Position numbers and translations under genes: made by a program. A stretch of 64,000 nt of DNA from Taklimakanibacter albus. Its GTDB lineage: Bacteria > Pseudomonadota > Alphaproteobacteria > Rhizobiales > Aestuariivirgaceae. This document shows, piece by piece, positions 19,391-29,885 of the stretch. The notes under the pieces were generated by a model, which saw nothing but the letters and a program-made list of their open reading frames with translations, had not been told where the DNA came from and searched no databases. Numbering within the stretch: the first letter of the stretch is position 1; each line of letters starts with the position of its first letter. The stretch covers positions 1,214,765-1,278,764 of the forward strand of contig NZ_JAENHL010000007.1 of the NCBI RefSeq assembly GCF_016595235.1, read 5' to 3'.

Positions 19391-20284
19391 CTAATCTTCG
19401 CTCGGCGCCGCTTCCTTCGCCGCCCTCGGCTTGCGGGCGCGCGTCGGGCGCTTCAGGAAGGACGGCTGCGGTCCGTCCCATTTCTCGGCCGAGCCGTTGA
19501 TTTCGACGGGAGCGGGAGCGGCGGGTGCCGCGGCCGGCGCCGGCGGGGCGGCTTCGGCGACCGGCAGACGGGGCTGCTCGGGCTCGACGGCCGCCGGTTG
19601 CGGCTGCTGCTCATCGCGCCGCGCCTGATAGGGCTGCTGGCCACCCTGCTGATAACGATTGTCGCCGCCCTGCTGATCACGGTTGTCGCGGCGGTTCTCC
19701 CAGCGCGGGCGGAAGCGGTCACCGCGGTTGTTGCGGTCATTGCGGTCGCGGCCCTGACCCTGGTTATGCTGCTGATCCGGCCCGCGATTGTGCTGGAAGT
19801 CGCGATTGTCGCGGTTGCCCTGTTGATAATCGCGCCGCTCGGGTCCGGCATCGAAGCCGTCCGGCTGGTCGCCGGCGTCCTGCGCGAAGCCCGGCCGCTC
19901 ATTGCCGATCTCGGGCTGGCCGTCATCGCCTTCGCCCTGGCCATCCATCTCGTCATCTTCGCCGAACTCGTCCTCGGGACGACGAAATTGCTGCTGCATC
20001 TGCTGCTGATAGGCCTGGGCTGCGGCCAGGATGCGCAGATAATGTTCCGCATGCTGATAATAGCTCTCGGCCATCACGATGTCGCCGGAGACCTGGGCAT
20101 CGCGGCCGAGCTGGAGATATTTGTCGGCGACGGTCTGCGCCGTGCCGCGCACTTTCACGTCCGGCCCGTTGCTCTCATAGACGCGATTGAGCGGGTTGCC
20201 GCCGCCACCACCGCCTCCGCCGCCACCACCATTGTGACGACGATTCCGGCCGCGGCCCCGCTTGTTGTGCTGCCCTGGTCTCAT
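19391..20284 (-). CDS. DUF4167 domain-containing protein
   Basis: The 297-residue protein begins with a basic N-terminus (MRPGQHNKRGRGRNRR) and an uninterrupted run of 11 glycines. The DUF4167 domain follows at about residues 30-105 (NPLNRVYESNGPDVKVRG, then a helical SYYQHAEHYLRI segment). The remainder is disordered and rich in Q, N, R, D and later P and A, with a basic tail. The family is typical of alphaproteobacteria. The R/G-rich ends suggest nucleic-acid binding, but that is inference and no function is assigned here. The gene follows prmC in the same direction after 344 bp, so it probably has its own promoter. Confidence 0.88.
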   Translation of the reverse strand: MRPGQHNKRGRGRNRRHNGGGGGGGGGGGNPLNRVYESNGPDVKVRGTAQTVADKYLQLGRDAQVSGDIVMAESYYQHAEHYLRILAAAQAYQQQMQQQFRRPEDEFGEDDEMDGQGEGDDGQPEIGNERPGFAQDAGDQPDGFDAGPERRDYQQGNRDNRDFQHNRGPDQQHNQGQGRDRNDRNNRGDRFRPRWENRRDNRDQQGGDNRYQQGGQQPYQARRDEQQPQPAAVEPEQPRLPVAEAAPPAPAAAPAAPAPVEINGSAEKWDGPQPSFLKRPTRARKPRAAKEAAPSED

Positions 20285-20628
20285 TTTTTGCTCATGCCTT
20301 AGTTCAGATTCATACTGTCCGCGGTTTTTCCCACACGCAGAATCACATCACGCCGGTCCGGCATGATTTCTGATCGACGATCGACTCTCAAACGAGCCCT
20401 GCCAAGTCGGTCCCTGTGGTTTAGGTAAGGTCTTGCTCTGCCTGAGAACGTATCCTGGCAAGGAGCCGTTACATTTCGACCGCGCTAATCTTAATGTGGA
20501 AGGGACTATTTGCCTTGGAGGGCCGTCCCGTCACCTGCCGTCTAGCGCCGATCGCAACGGGCAGAACGAAATACCGATTAATAACGTAGCCCTTCCCCCC
20601 GGCATTTCCAACCCCTTTTTTGTCGCGC
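20285..20628. other. Gene-free 344-bp spacer between prmC and the DUF4167 gene
   Basis: Short frames here have no family features or ribosome sites. It should contain the promoter of the minus-strand DUF4167 gene and the 3' end of the prmC transcript. I see no convincing hairpin with a U-run, no riboswitch and no tRNA. Confidence 0.5.
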
Positions 20629-21483
20629 TCAGGCCTGTGTAAAACCGAGACAGCGGACATGCCCGGCGAGGTCTTTCCAGCGGCTCTCGGGGACCAGCCT
20701 AAAGGCCTTAAAAATATCTTCTATTTCAAGAGCTTGTCCTTCCCCTATTTCGACGATCACGCGCCCCTGCGGGGCCAGGAAGGAGAGCGCCCGGGCGGCG
20801 ATTTCCCGATAGGGACCGAGACCGTCGGGCCCGCCATCCAATGCTGACCTAGGGTCAAAATCTTGCACATCCGGCGCCAGTGTCGGCAGAATCGCCGTGG
20901 GTATGTAAGGTGGATTCGACAGGATCAGATCGAACTGGCCCTCGATCCCCGCAAACCAGCTCGCCTCGATGAAGCTGGCGCGCGCCATGACGCCCAGCCT
21001 TTCAGCATTTGCCCGCGCCACTGCCAGCGCCTGCGGGGAAATATCCGTCAGGACGGCCTCAGCCAGAGGACGCTCGGCGAGGAGCGTGAGGGCGATGGCC
21101 CCGGTGCCGGTGCCCAGATCGATGAAGCGGCATGGCCTGTCCGCCGGCATGAAAGTGAGCGCCGCATCGATCAAAGTCTCGGTATCGGGCCTGGGGTCGA
21201 GCGTCGCCGGCGTGACCGTGAAGACCCGGCCATAGAATTCGCGGTCTCCCAAGATACGCGAAACCGGTTCGCCCTTGAGCCTGCGGTCGATGAAAGTGCG
21301 AAAGCGCGCCGCCGCGTCGGCGGCGACCGGCCGGTCGGGATCGGCGATCATCGCCTCGCGGGTGAGACCTGCGGCTGCCTGCAAGAGCAATCGGGCATCG
21401 AGCGCCGGCGTCGCATGGCCCTGCCGCTCCAACGCCAGCTTGGCGGACCTCAGCAGCTCGCTGGCTCTATCTTCTTCCCGCAT
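20629..21483 (-). CDS. prmC: Peptide chain release factor N5-glutamine methyltransferase
   Basis: PrmC methylates the glutamine of the GGQ motif in release factors 1 and 2 using SAM. The 284-residue protein has the helical N-terminal domain, a SAM-binding loop (FIDLGTGTGAIALTLL), and the diagnostic NPPY motif at residues 190-193 (SNPPYIP), which holds the target glutamine. It lies 226 bp downstream of prfA, its substrate, in the same direction, a conserved pairing. The gap between them carries an inverted pair of GC-rich palindromes. Confidence 0.97.
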   Translation of the reverse strand: MREEDRASELLRSAKLALERQGHATPALDARLLLQAAAGLTREAMIADPDRPVAADAAARFRTFIDRRLKGEPVSRILGDREFYGRVFTVTPATLDPRPDTETLIDAALTFMPADRPCRFIDLGTGTGAIALTLLAERPLAEAVLTDISPQALAVARANAERLGVMARASFIEASWFAGIEGQFDLILSNPPYIPTAILPTLAPDVQDFDPRSALDGGPDGLGPYREIAARALSFLAPQGRVIVEIGEGQALEIEDIFKAFRLVPESRWKDLAGHVRCLGFTQA

Positions 21484-21489
21484 CGGGGA

Positions 21490-21703
21490 TCACGCCTTTT
21501 CCCCTCGCCCCGCGAAGCGGGGAGAGGGAGGGACCCGACGCGTCAGCGTTGGGAGGGTGAGGGGCATCCCTGTTACCGTTCCTTCTGACACAGCATTCAC
21601 AACTGACTTGTTTAGCATTGCACCAAGAGACCGCGCGCCCCTCACCCTTCCCGCCGCTCTGCGGCGGGCCCCTACCCTCTCCCCGCTTCGCGGGGCGAGG
21701 GTA
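21490..21703. repeat. Inverted pair of GC-rich palindromic elements between prfA and prmC
   Basis: CCCCTCGCCCCGCGAAGCGG with GGAGAGGG follows at about 21500-21527, and CCCTCTCCCCGCTTCGCGG with GGCGAGGG at about 21674-21702. Each is a CCCGC-TTCG-GCGGG-type hairpin, and the two copies are in opposite orientation. A further small palindrome (CCCGCCGCTCTGCGGCGGG) lies between. The elements are intergenic and noncoding; processing or attenuation of the prfA-prmC transcript is possible but inferred. Confidence 0.75.
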
Positions 21704-21709
21704 GAAGGA

Positions 21710-22792
21710 TCATGCTGCATCGGCCTCGGCGGCGGCGAGCAGTTCCGCCTGGTGCTCGGTCATCAGCGCACTGACCAGCTCGTCGAGCCCCGGCCCTTCG
21801 ATCACCTGATCGAGCTTGTAGAGGGTGAGATTGATCCGGTGGTCGGTGACCCGGCCTTGCGGAAAATTATAGGTGCGGATGCGCTCCGAGCGGTCGCCCG
21901 AACCGATCTGGCCGCGCCTGGTGGCCGAGCGTTCGGCATCGAGGCGCTGGCGCTCGCGCTCATAGAGCCGGGCACGCAGGATTTTCAGCGCCTTGGCCTT
22001 GTTCTTGTGCTGCGATTTTTCATCCTGCTGGGCGACGGCGAGACCGGTCGGCAGATGGGTGATGCGCACCGCGCTGTCGGTGGTGTTGACCGACTGGCCG
22101 CCCGGCCCCGAGGAGCGATAGACGTCGATGCGCAGATCGGCATCGTTGATCTCGATATCGACTTCCTCGGCTTCCGGCAGCACCGCCACCGTCGCCGCCG
22201 AGGTGTGGATGCGGCCTTGCGCTTCCGTCGCCGGCACACGCTGCACCCGGTGCACGCCTGATTCGAATTTGAGCCTGGCATAGGCCCCCGCCCCGGTGAT
22301 GGTGGCGATGATTTCCTTGTAGCCGCCGTGATCGCCGTCGCTCGCCGAGATCACCTCGACGCGCCAGCCCTGGATCGACGCGTAGCGCTGATACATGCGG
22401 AAGAGATCGCCGACGAAAATCGCCGCCTCGTCGCCGCCGGTGCCGGCGCGAACCTCGAGGATGACATTGCGCTCGTCCGCCGCGTCCTTGGGGAGCAGGA
22501 GGATCCTGAGCTGCTGCTCGAGCTCATCGATGCGCTTTGCAAGATCGGGCTTCTCGGCCTGGGCCATCTCGGCCATGTCCTTGTCGCCCGACTGGATCAT
22601 TTCCTCGAGCCCGGCGAGGTCGGAACGCACTTTGGCGTGCGCCCTGGCGGCCACCACCACCGGATTGAGCTCGGCATATTCCTTGGACAGCTTCACGAAG
22701 GTCTCGCCCGAAGCGCCTTGCGCGAGCTCCGCCTCGATGACGGCGAAACGCTGCTGGATGCGGTCGAGCTTGGCTTGCGGAATGGCACTCAT
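21710..22792 (-). CDS. prfA: Peptide chain release factor 1
   Basis: RF1 reads UAA and UAG stop codons and triggers peptide release. The 360-residue product carries the PAT stop-codon reading tripeptide ([10 protein letters not shown]) and the GGQ motif at residues 231-233 ([10 protein letters not shown]). An in-frame ATG at 22972 adds 60 residues, but the ATG at 22792 ([15 protein letters not shown]) matches the family N-terminus and is chosen. prmC, which modifies the GGQ glutamine, follows. Confidence 0.98.
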   Translation of the reverse strand: MSAIPQAKLDRIQQRFAVIEAELAQGASGETFVKLSKEYAELNPVVVAARAHAKVRSDLAGLEEMIQSGDKDMAEMAQAEKPDLAKRIDELEQQLRILLLPKDAADERNVILEVRAGTGGDEAAIFVGDLFRMYQRYASIQGWRVEVISASDGDHGGYKEIIATITGAGAYARLKFESGVHRVQRVPATEAQGRIHTSAATVAVLPEAEEVDIEINDADLRIDVYRSSGPGGQSVNTTDSAVRITHLPTGLAVAQQDEKSQHKNKAKALKILRARLYERERQRLDAERSATRRGQIGSGDRSERIRTYNFPQGRVTDHRINLTLYKLDQVIEGPGLDELVSALMTEHQAELLAAAEADAA

Positions 22793-22883
22793 GATGGCGG
22801 GCTTGTAGAGCAAACTTCGCAGAAAAGGAAATGGCGGAAGCTCGACGCTCCCGCCAATCCCGGTATTCAAAGTTCTCGCGGGA

Positions 22884-24011
22884 TTATCCGCGCTTTTCGA
22901 GCGCCTGGATATCGAGTGGCTGGCCGACCAGGATCTGGCCGGGGACGCCGAGAATGCCGCGCTCACGACCATCGATCATGTAGGAGAGCAGGCCGCCGTC
23001 GCGGGCGATCACCACCAGCCCCGGACGGTTGGGCACACTGTAGGTGTCGCCACCGCGCAGCATCTGCGTCATCACCACATTGCCTTGGGAGTCCTCGATG
23101 CGCACCCAGACCGGCGCCTTTGCCTTGAGCACCAGACGCGCGCCGTCTTCGCCCGAAGGCTGAGCGGCGGCCGTCTGCTTGGGGGCGGCGGGCTTGTTGG
23201 GCGTCGGCACCGGGGCCGCGGCCTGGCCGGGCGTGGCGGTTGCCGGAGACTCGAAATTATCCTCGATCAGGGCGCCGATACCGGACAAAGCATCCTCTTC
23301 GCTCGCCGGATCCTGGCTGGTGGTCGCGGTTTCTTCCGTCACCTTCGGCTCGACCGCCTCGGGCATCGGTTCTTCGCTGACCGCCACATTGGTCTGGCTT
23401 TCGCCGGTCGATGCGGTGGGCATCGGATCGTTTTCGGGAAGCGTCTCTTCCTGGGCGACCTGCTGATCGGGGCCCGCATTGGGCACCGGCTGCATCAGCC
23501 AGCTCGCGGTGGCGAAAAGCAGGACGGCGCCGAAGCAGGAGCCGATCACGCCGCCCGCACCACCCGGGAAGGACTTGATGTTAAACCGCGGGAACGGCGG
23601 CAGCTTGCCGAATCTGAGGATCTTGGCGCTCGACAGCGGTCCCGGATTGGCCGGATGCACCTTCGACCCGGCGGTCGCCGGGCGCGGCAGGAAGGCCGCG
23701 TAATGGGTGACCAGCGGCTCGGGCTCGAAGCCCATATACTCGCCATAGATGCCGACCATTTCGAGCGCCTGGAGCCGTTCCGGCAGGCGCGTCAGGTCGC
23801 CCCGCTCGATGGCCTCGACATGATAGGGGTGAATACCGGTGGCCTCACCGACCTGGTCGAGGGTCAGGCCGCGCTTTTCCCGCTCGCGCTGCAGATACCA
23901 TCCCGCCTCGCCGGCGGGATTGAGGTCCCCGTCAGGCTTTGGGCGGAAAAACGGAGTCGCATCGCCCAGCGCGGGATCGTCGCGGTCGAGATCGGCGGAT
24001 AAAGCATCCAT
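22884..24011 (-). CDS. RodZ-like helix-turn-helix membrane protein
   Basis: The 375-residue protein has a cytoplasmic HTH_25-type domain at about residues 36-100 ([20 protein letters not shown]) and one membrane segment at about 153-173 ([19 protein letters not shown]). A periplasmic A/P/T/E-rich linker leads to a C-terminal DUF4115-like beta domain at about 290-370 ([18 protein letters not shown]). This is the architecture of RodZ, which links MreB to the elongasome in rod-shaped bacteria. Whether it has that role here is not proven by the sequence. It sits between ptsP and prfA, about 90 bp upstream of prfA. Confidence 0.8.
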   Translation of the reverse strand: MDALSADLDRDDPALGDATPFFRPKPDGDLNPAGEAGWYLQREREKRGLTLDQVGEATGIHPYHVEAIERGDLTRLPERLQALEMVGIYGEYMGFEPEPLVTHYAAFLPRPATAGSKVHPANPGPLSSAKILRFGKLPPFPRFNIKSFPGGAGGVIGSCFGAVLLFATASWLMQPVPNAGPDQQVAQEETLPENDPMPTASTGESQTNVAVSEEPMPEAVEPKVTEETATTSQDPASEEDALSGIGALIEDNFESPATATPGQAAAPVPTPNKPAAPKQTAAAQPSGEDGARLVLKAKAPVWVRIEDSQGNVVMTQMLRGGDTYSVPNRPGLVVIARDGGLLSYMIDGRERGILGVPGQILVGQPLDIQALEKRG

Positions 24012-24119
24012 GGAGCACTTCTCCAGACAACCGGCCTTAACTCGCCGGTAACGCTAACACTCGCCTGAAGATGCCTCAGAATGGTAAGCAGAAGGCTAAC
24101 GCCGCCTCATCTTGGCACG

Positions 24120-26384
24120 TTAAATCAACCTGATGCCGGCCGACTTAGCGTAAGAGCTGAGCGTTTCGCGCAGCGAATGGTCGGGCCGGGCCAGCAGCGG
24201 CTCCATGAATTCCCACAATTTCACCCGGTCGGCCGAGAGGATCATGGTCTTGACCGGACCGATCGCCGCCGGCGCCATCGAGATCGAGGTGAGGCCAAGG
24301 CCGATCAGCGCCATCGCTTCGATCGGCCGGCCGGCCATCTCGCCGCATAGATTGACATGGACGCCATGTTTCTGCCCCGCCAGCACGATGGCGCGGATGG
24401 TTTTCAGCACCGCCGGGCTCAACGGATCGTAACGATGCGCGAGGCGCGGATTGCCGCGGTCGGAGGCATAGAGGAACTGCACCAGGTCGTTCGACCCGAT
24501 GGAAACGAAATCGAGCTCGGGCAGGAGCTGGTCGAGCTGCCACACCAGCGCCGGCACCTCGATCATGGCGCCGACCTCGAGCTTGGCCGGAATCTTGTGG
24601 CCGTGTTTCTTGAGATAACGTTTCTCGTCCTCGATCATCGCCTTGGCGGTGACGAACTCATGCACCTCGGCGATCATCGGGAACATCACCCGCAAGGTCT
24701 GTCCGGCGCCGGCCTTGAGAAGCGCCCTGAGCTGCAGGCGCAACAAAGCCGGCCGGTCGAGCGCCATGCGGATGGCGCGCCAGCCCATGGCCGGATTGTC
24801 TTCTTTCACCTGGCGCAGATAAGGCAGAAGCTTGTCGGCGCCGATATCGAGAGTGCGGAACGTGACCGGCCGCTCATTCGCCGCGGCGAGGATGCCGCGG
24901 TAATGGCGCACCTGTGTATCGAGGCGCGGAAAATGCTGCGCCATCATGAACTGCAGCTCGGTGCGGAACAGGCCGATGCCTTCCGCACCGGAATCGCGCA
25001 GATGCGGCAGGTCGACGAGCAGGCCGGCATTGATGCCGAGATCGATCTTGACGCCGTCGCGGGTGATCGCCGGCGTGTCGCGCAGCGCCGCGAACTGGGC
25101 CTGGCGCCTGGCATTGAAGCGCGCCTTGTCGGCATAGGCCTTTTCGATTTCGGGCGACGGGCGCACATAGACCTCGCCCACGGTGCCGTCGAGGATGATC
25201 GGCGTGCCGGTGTCGACGACATCGATGATGCCTTCGCTCTGGCCCATCGCGGGAATACCGAGTGCGCGCGCCACGATCGCCACATGGCTGCCATGGCCGG
25301 CCTCCTCGAGGATCACGCCGCGCAATTTGGTGCGGTCGTAATCGAGGAGCTCGGCCGGGCCCATATTGCGCGCCACCACGATGGCGTTCTGCGGAAGGTC
25401 GCCGCGCGACGCGGTGGCGATCTGGCCGGTCAGAATACGCAGGAGCCGGTTGGCGAGATCGTCGAGATCATGCATGCGCTCGCGCAAATAGGGATCGGGC
25501 GTGCGCATCATGCGGGCGCGGTTGTCGCTCTGCACGCGCTCGACCGCGGCTTCGGCGGTGAGGCCGGTCTCGACCGTCTCGCGCAACTTGTTCACCCAGC
25601 CGCGGTCATGCGCGAACATGCGGAAGGTCTCGAGCACTTCGGAATATTCACCGCCGCGCGTATCGGTGCCGTCGATGAGCTCGTCGATCTGGGCCCTGAG
25701 CTGCTCGATCGCGCCGTCGAGGCGGAGCTTCTCCTTCGGGATGTTTTCGGCGATGAGATTCTCGACCACCACGCGCGGCTCGTGCAGCACGACATGGCCG
25801 AGCGCTATGCCGTCGGCCAGCGCATCGCCCTTCACATGGTGGCTGCGCACATGGGAGATGTCGGCGGCGACGTCACGCGCCACATCGGTGAGGCCGCCCG
25901 AGGCGATGATCTCGGCCAGCACCATGGCCGTGGTCTGCAGCGCTTCTTCTTCCTCATCGGTATAATGGCGCCGCGTGCGGTTCTGCACCACCAGCACGCC
26001 GATGACGATGCCGTTGCGCAGGATCGGCACGCCGAGGAAGGAGTGATAGGCTTCTTCACCGGTCTCCGGCAGGTATTTGAAGGCCGGATGCGCCTGGGCG
26101 TCGGCGAGATTGAGAAGCTGCGCCTCGCCGGCGATGGTGCCGACGAGACCTTCGCCGACATTCAGTTTCGACAGATGGACGGCTTCGCGCTTGAGGCCTT
26201 CGGTGGAATAGAGCTCCAACACCTGGCCCGGCCGCATCACATAGATGGAGCATACTTCCGCGACCATGTTGGCCGCGATCAGGACGACGATCTTGTCGAG
26301 CCGCTTCTGCGCGGTCTCGGGCTCCGCCATGACCTCGCGGAGCCTTCTGAGAAGAACACGCGGGCCTAAGGCGGATGTGACCAT
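24120..26384 (-). CDS. ptsP: Phosphoenolpyruvate-protein phosphotransferase PtsP (EI-Ntr)
   Basis: This is the first enzyme of the nitrogen-related phosphotransfer chain (EI-Ntr to NPr to EIIA-Ntr); it takes phosphate from PEP on a histidine. The 754-residue protein has an N-terminal GAF domain (about 18-165), then the EI N-domain with the phospho-accepting His367 in GHGSHVAIVARALGIP, then the PEP-binding TIM barrel (GIGLFRTELQFMM, GSNDLVQFLYASDR, LCGEMAGRP). The GAF domain separates it from the sugar-PTS EI. lysC lies upstream in the same direction, an order common in this group. Confidence 0.96.
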   Translation of the reverse strand: MVTSALGPRVLLRRLREVMAEPETAQKRLDKIVVLIAANMVAEVCSIYVMRPGQVLELYSTEGLKREAVHLSKLNVGEGLVGTIAGEAQLLNLADAQAHPAFKYLPETGEEAYHSFLGVPILRNGIVIGVLVVQNRTRRHYTDEEEEALQTTAMVLAEIIASGGLTDVARDVAADISHVRSHHVKGDALADGIALGHVVLHEPRVVVENLIAENIPKEKLRLDGAIEQLRAQIDELIDGTDTRGGEYSEVLETFRMFAHDRGWVNKLRETVETGLTAEAAVERVQSDNRARMMRTPDPYLRERMHDLDDLANRLLRILTGQIATASRGDLPQNAIVVARNMGPAELLDYDRTKLRGVILEEAGHGSHVAIVARALGIPAMGQSEGIIDVVDTGTPIILDGTVGEVYVRPSPEIEKAYADKARFNARRQAQFAALRDTPAITRDGVKIDLGINAGLLVDLPHLRDSGAEGIGLFRTELQFMMAQHFPRLDTQVRHYRGILAAANERPVTFRTLDIGADKLLPYLRQVKEDNPAMGWRAIRMALDRPALLRLQLRALLKAGAGQTLRVMFPMIAEVHEFVTAKAMIEDEKRYLKKHGHKIPAKLEVGAMIEVPALVWQLDQLLPELDFVSIGSNDLVQFLYASDRGNPRLAHRYDPLSPAVLKTIRAIVLAGQKHGVHVNLCGEMAGRPIEAMALIGLGLTSISMAPAAIGPVKTMILSADRVKLWEFMEPLLARPDHSLRETLSSYAKSAGIRLI

Positions 26385-26524
26385 CAGGCGGTGTCCTCAT
26401 GTGCGCTTCGCGCCATCGTAATGGCGCAGGCTTGGCGATAACATACGCCAATCCAGGAAGCCGGCGTCACCGGTTTCCCCGAAAGGATCGTAAATCGTTT
26501 ATGGCCAAGCGCGAGGATCATCGC

Positions 26525-27781
26525 TCAGTTGGCTCCCTCGAGACCATAGGCGCTGTGCAGCGCCCTGACCGCGAGCTCGGTATAAGCCTCGTCGATGAGC
26601 ACGCTGATCTTGATCTCGGACGTGGTGATCGCCTGGATGTTGATGCCCTTCTCGGCCAGCGACTTGAACATCTTGGCGGCGACGCCGGCGTGGCTGCGCA
26701 TGCCGATGCCGACCACCGACACCTTGGACACGTCGACCGAATGGGTGAGCTCGTGATAGCCGACCTTGTCCTTCAGGCCCTGCAGCACTTCCAACGCCTT
26801 GCGCAGATCCTTGCGCGCCAGCGTGAAGGTGATGTTGGCGGTCTCGCCGTCGGTCGAGACGTTCTGCACGATCATGTCGACGCTGATATCGGCCTCGGCG
26901 AGCGGGCCGAAGATCGAGGCGGAGACGCCCGGCTTGTCCTTGACCTTGCGGATCGAGACTTTGGCTTCGTCCTTCGAATAGGCGATGCCGCTGACGACAT
27001 GTTGTTCCACGATACTGTCCTCATCGCATACGAGTGTTCCGGGGCCCGACCCGTCCGGCCGGTTCTGATTGGCGGCGTCGGGCGCCTCGAAGCTCGAGCG
27101 CACCTGCAAAGGTACCTTGTAGACCATGGCGAGTTCAACCGAACGCGTCTGCAGCACCTTGGCGCCCAGCGAAGCCATTTCCAGCATCTCCTCATAGGAG
27201 ACCCGGTCGAGCTTGCGCGCCTTGCTGTCGATGCGCGGATCGGTCGTGTAGACGCCGTCGACATCGGTATAAATGTCGCAGCGCGCCTCCAGCGCCGCCG
27301 CCAGCGCCACCGCCGACGTGTCGGAGCCGCCGCGGCCCAGAGTGGTGATTCGCTTGTCGGGCCCGATGCCCTGGAAGCCGGCCACCACCGCGACCTGGCC
27401 CTGCTCCATGCGTTTGCGCAGCTCGGACGCGTCGATGGCGGCGATACGCGCCGCGCCATGGACGCCGTCGGTCTTCACCGAGACCTGCCAGCCGTGCCAG
27501 GAGCGGGCCGGAATGCCCATATCCTGCAGCACGATGGCGAGGAGGCCGGAAGTGACCTGCTCGCCCGAGGCGACGATCGCGTCATATTCGCGGGCGTCAT
27601 GCACCGCGGCCGCCTCGCGGCACCAGCCGACCAGCCTGTCGGTCGTGCCCGCCATCGCCGACACCACCACGGCCACTTCATGGCCGGCCTTGACTTCACG
27701 CTCCACATGGCGCGCCACGTTGCGGATTCGCTCGATATCCGCGACGGAAGTGCCCCCGAATTTCATTACCAAGCGGCCCAT
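26525..27781 (-). CDS. lysC: Aspartate kinase
   Basis: It phosphorylates L-aspartate, the first step towards lysine, threonine, methionine and diaminopimelate. The 418-residue protein has the kinase signature KFGGTSV at residues 7-13, the catalytic region [15 protein letters not shown] and two C-terminal ACT domains (from about residue 265) for feedback control by lysine or threonine. This is a monofunctional kinase with no homoserine dehydrogenase part. It is divergent from ubiG and upstream of ptsP. Confidence 0.97.
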   Translation of the reverse strand: MGRLVMKFGGTSVADIERIRNVARHVEREVKAGHEVAVVVSAMAGTTDRLVGWCREAAAVHDAREYDAIVASGEQVTSGLLAIVLQDMGIPARSWHGWQVSVKTDGVHGAARIAAIDASELRKRMEQGQVAVVAGFQGIGPDKRITTLGRGGSDTSAVALAAALEARCDIYTDVDGVYTTDPRIDSKARKLDRVSYEEMLEMASLGAKVLQTRSVELAMVYKVPLQVRSSFEAPDAANQNRPDGSGPGTLVCDEDSIVEQHVVSGIAYSKDEAKVSIRKVKDKPGVSASIFGPLAEADISVDMIVQNVSTDGETANITFTLARKDLRKALEVLQGLKDKVGYHELTHSVDVSKVSVVGIGMRSHAGVAAKMFKSLAEKGINIQAITTSEIKISVLIDEAYTELAVRALHSAYGLEGAN

Positions 27782-27935
27782 GGCCCAAAACCTCTTTCGT
27801 CACGCGCACGGGGTCCCCGATGGGCCCGGCACGCCTTGTCCTAGAACCTTGAATAAGGGTGGGATGCGGCGCGGCGTACTCATAGATGAGGGGGCCCCTC
27901 TATGCAATAATGGGATACGACATTCTGGAGCCAAG

Positions 27936-28688
27936 ATGACCCCTGCCCTGACCGCCCCCAGCCTCGATCCCGCCGAGGTCGAAAAATTCTCCAAAATCGC
28001 CGCCGAATGGTGGAATCCGAAAGGTAAATTCGCGGTCCTGCATGTCTTCAATCCGGTCCGGCTCGCTTACATCAAGGAGCAGGTTTCGGCCCGCTTCGCC
28101 CGCGACCCCTTCGTCAGGCGGCCCTTCGAGGGCCTGCGCTTCCTCGACATCGGCTGCGGCGGCGGCCTTCTGACCGAGCCGATGGCCAGGCTGGGCGCCG
28201 AGATCACCGGCATCGACCCCTCGGAAAAGAACATCGCGACCGCGAGCGTCCATGCAAGTGAGCAGGATCTCGCCATCGACTACCGCGCCATGACCGCCGA
28301 GGCGCTGGCGGAAACGGGGGCCACCTTCGACGTCATCCTCAACATGGAAGTGATCGAGCATGTCGCCGACCCAGAGGCTTTCGTCGAGACCTGCGCCCGG
28401 CTCCTCAAGCCCGGCGGGCTCATTTTCGTGGCGACGCTCAACCGGACGCTCAAATCCTTTGGCCTCGCCATCATCGGCGCCGAATATGTGCTGGGCTGGC
28501 TGCCCAAGGGCACCCATCAATGGGAGAAGTTCATCACGCCCGACGAGCTCGAGACCTGGCTGACTGAGAGCGGGCTCAAGCAGCTCGACCGCACCGGCGT
28601 CACCTACAATCCCTTTTCAAGTGAATGGCGCCGCGCCCGCGACCTGGACGTGAACTACATGCTGGTGGCGCAGAAGCCGGGGAATTAA
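27936..28688 (+). CDS. ubiG: Ubiquinone biosynthesis O-methyltransferase UbiG
   Basis: It performs both O-methylations of the ubiquinone ring at the membrane. The 250-residue protein has the SAM motif [20 protein letters not shown], the acidic GIDPSEKNI strand, and the UbiG-typical [15 protein letters not shown] and FNPVRLAYI near the N-terminus. A longer frame starts at 27273, but the ATG at 27936 follows CTGGAG and matches the family start. It is divergent from lysC, an arrangement frequent in Rhizobiales. Confidence 0.97.
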   Translation: MTPALTAPSLDPAEVEKFSKIAAEWWNPKGKFAVLHVFNPVRLAYIKEQVSARFARDPFVRRPFEGLRFLDIGCGGGLLTEPMARLGAEITGIDPSEKNIATASVHASEQDLAIDYRAMTAEALAETGATFDVILNMEVIEHVADPEAFVETCARLLKPGGLIFVATLNRTLKSFGLAIIGAEYVLGWLPKGTHQWEKFITPDELETWLTESGLKQLDRTGVTYNPFSSEWRRARDLDVNYMLVAQKPGN

Positions 28689-28701
28689 CGCAGCCTCGAC
28701 C

Positions 28702-29817
28702 TCAATCGGCATTCTTGAGGGGGGCATATTTGCCCTTGTGCCAGACATACCAGATCATCGGCGGGTCGACGAGGTCGCCCTGACCATCGAAGCGAACCTT
28801 GCCGATCGGTGTATCCGCATTGGCCTTCGCCAGCGCCGCGGTGACCTTGGCGAACTCGACAGATCCGGCCGATCTGGCCGCGTCGGCCCACAGCTTGACC
28901 GCCACATAACTATGCAGCGTGTAGCCCTGAGGCTCCTGCTTCCTCGCCCTGAACTTCTTGACGACTTTCGCGCCGGCAGCACTTTTGCGCGGATCGGGTG
29001 TGAAGCTCATCAGCGTCCCCTCCCCCGCGCCACGCGCTAGGCGCCAGAACTCCATGGTCACCAGCGCATCGGGTCCGACAAGTTGCGCCGTCACACCTTG
29101 TCTGCGCATTTCGCGGACGAGCCGCCCGATCTCCGTGTGATAGCCGCCGGCATAGACGACATCGATTCCCGCCGCCTTGAGTTTCGCGACCAGGGAGGAG
29201 AAATCCTTCTGGCCCCCCGCAAAGCTTTCGCTCAGGGTCGGCGCCTGCCCCAGGGCCGCGAGCGCGGCTCGAACGCTCTGCGCCAGGGATGCGCCGTAGT
29301 GGCTGTCATCTCCGATGATGGCGATCTTCTTGCCGGCAAATCTCCGAGCGATATACGCACTGGCGAACGACGCCTGCTTGCGGTCGGAGGGCACCAGACG
29401 GAATAGTCCGGGACCCGGACGCTGCTCAGTGAGCGCGGGGTTGGTCGAGGCCGGCTCGATCTGAATGATGTTCTGACGCGCATACACATGCGACGCCGCG
29501 ATCGAGGTGCCGCCGCAGAAATGCCCGACGACCAGCACCACCTTCTTCTCGGCCATCTTGTCCGCTGTCGGAGCGCCTTGTTTGGCATCACAACGGTCAT
29601 CGCTCGTTGCGAGCACCAGCTTTTCGCCATTGATACCGCCAGAGGCGTTGATCTCGTCGACGGCCATTCGCGCACCTTGCCGCATCTGTGCGCCGAATGC
29701 CGCAAAAGGACCGCTCATGGGCCCGGCAACACCGATCCGGATTTCCGCGGCGGCGGCAACAGAAAGCATCACGGCGGCCACGAGGCCGTTGCTGGCCAGG
29801 AACAGGAGCTTCCACAT
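28702..29817 (-). CDS. ABC transporter substrate-binding protein, Liv (branched-chain amino acid) type
   Basis: The 371-residue periplasmic protein has a signal peptide of about 24 residues (SVAAAAE) and a Peripl_BP_6-type fold: IRIGVAGPMSGPFAAFGAQM at the mature N-terminus and the hinge region KIAIIGDDSHYGASLAQSV. Proteins of this type bind amino acids, amides or aromatic acids; the ligand cannot be read here. No permease or ATPase gene lies nearby, so it is an orphan binding protein or serves a transporter encoded elsewhere. It converges with ubiG, 13 bp away. Confidence 0.9.
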   Translation of the reverse strand: MWKLLFLASNGLVAAVMLSVAAAAEIRIGVAGPMSGPFAAFGAQMRQGARMAVDEINASGGINGEKLVLATSDDRCDAKQGAPTADKMAEKKVVLVVGHFCGGTSIAASHVYARQNIIQIEPASTNPALTEQRPGPGLFRLVPSDRKQASFASAYIARRFAGKKIAIIGDDSHYGASLAQSVRAALAALGQAPTLSESFAGGQKDFSSLVAKLKAAGIDVVYAGGYHTEIGRLVREMRRQGVTAQLVGPDALVTMEFWRLARGAGEGTLMSFTPDPRKSAAGAKVVKKFRARKQEPQGYTLHSYVAVKLWADAARSAGSVEFAKVTAALAKANADTPIGKVRFDGQGDLVDPPMIWYVWHKGKYAPLKNAD

Positions 29818-29885
29818 GGGAGCCGAGCCTAGCTGAACGGCCAGACATCGGCGAGTGGATTCTGCGTGGCCTCACGCTCAGCCTT

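Noticed and set aside
24357-26369. 670-codon antisense frame across ptsP, and the similar frame at 32146-34260 across the CHAT gene
   Set aside because: Both are opposite well-supported genes and show no family features of their own.
27881-27904. Imperfect inverted repeat (CATAGATGAGGGG / CCCCTCTATG) between lysC and ubiG
   Set aside because: The arms differ by a three-base insertion and no promoter or regulator link is visible; too weak to call an operator.
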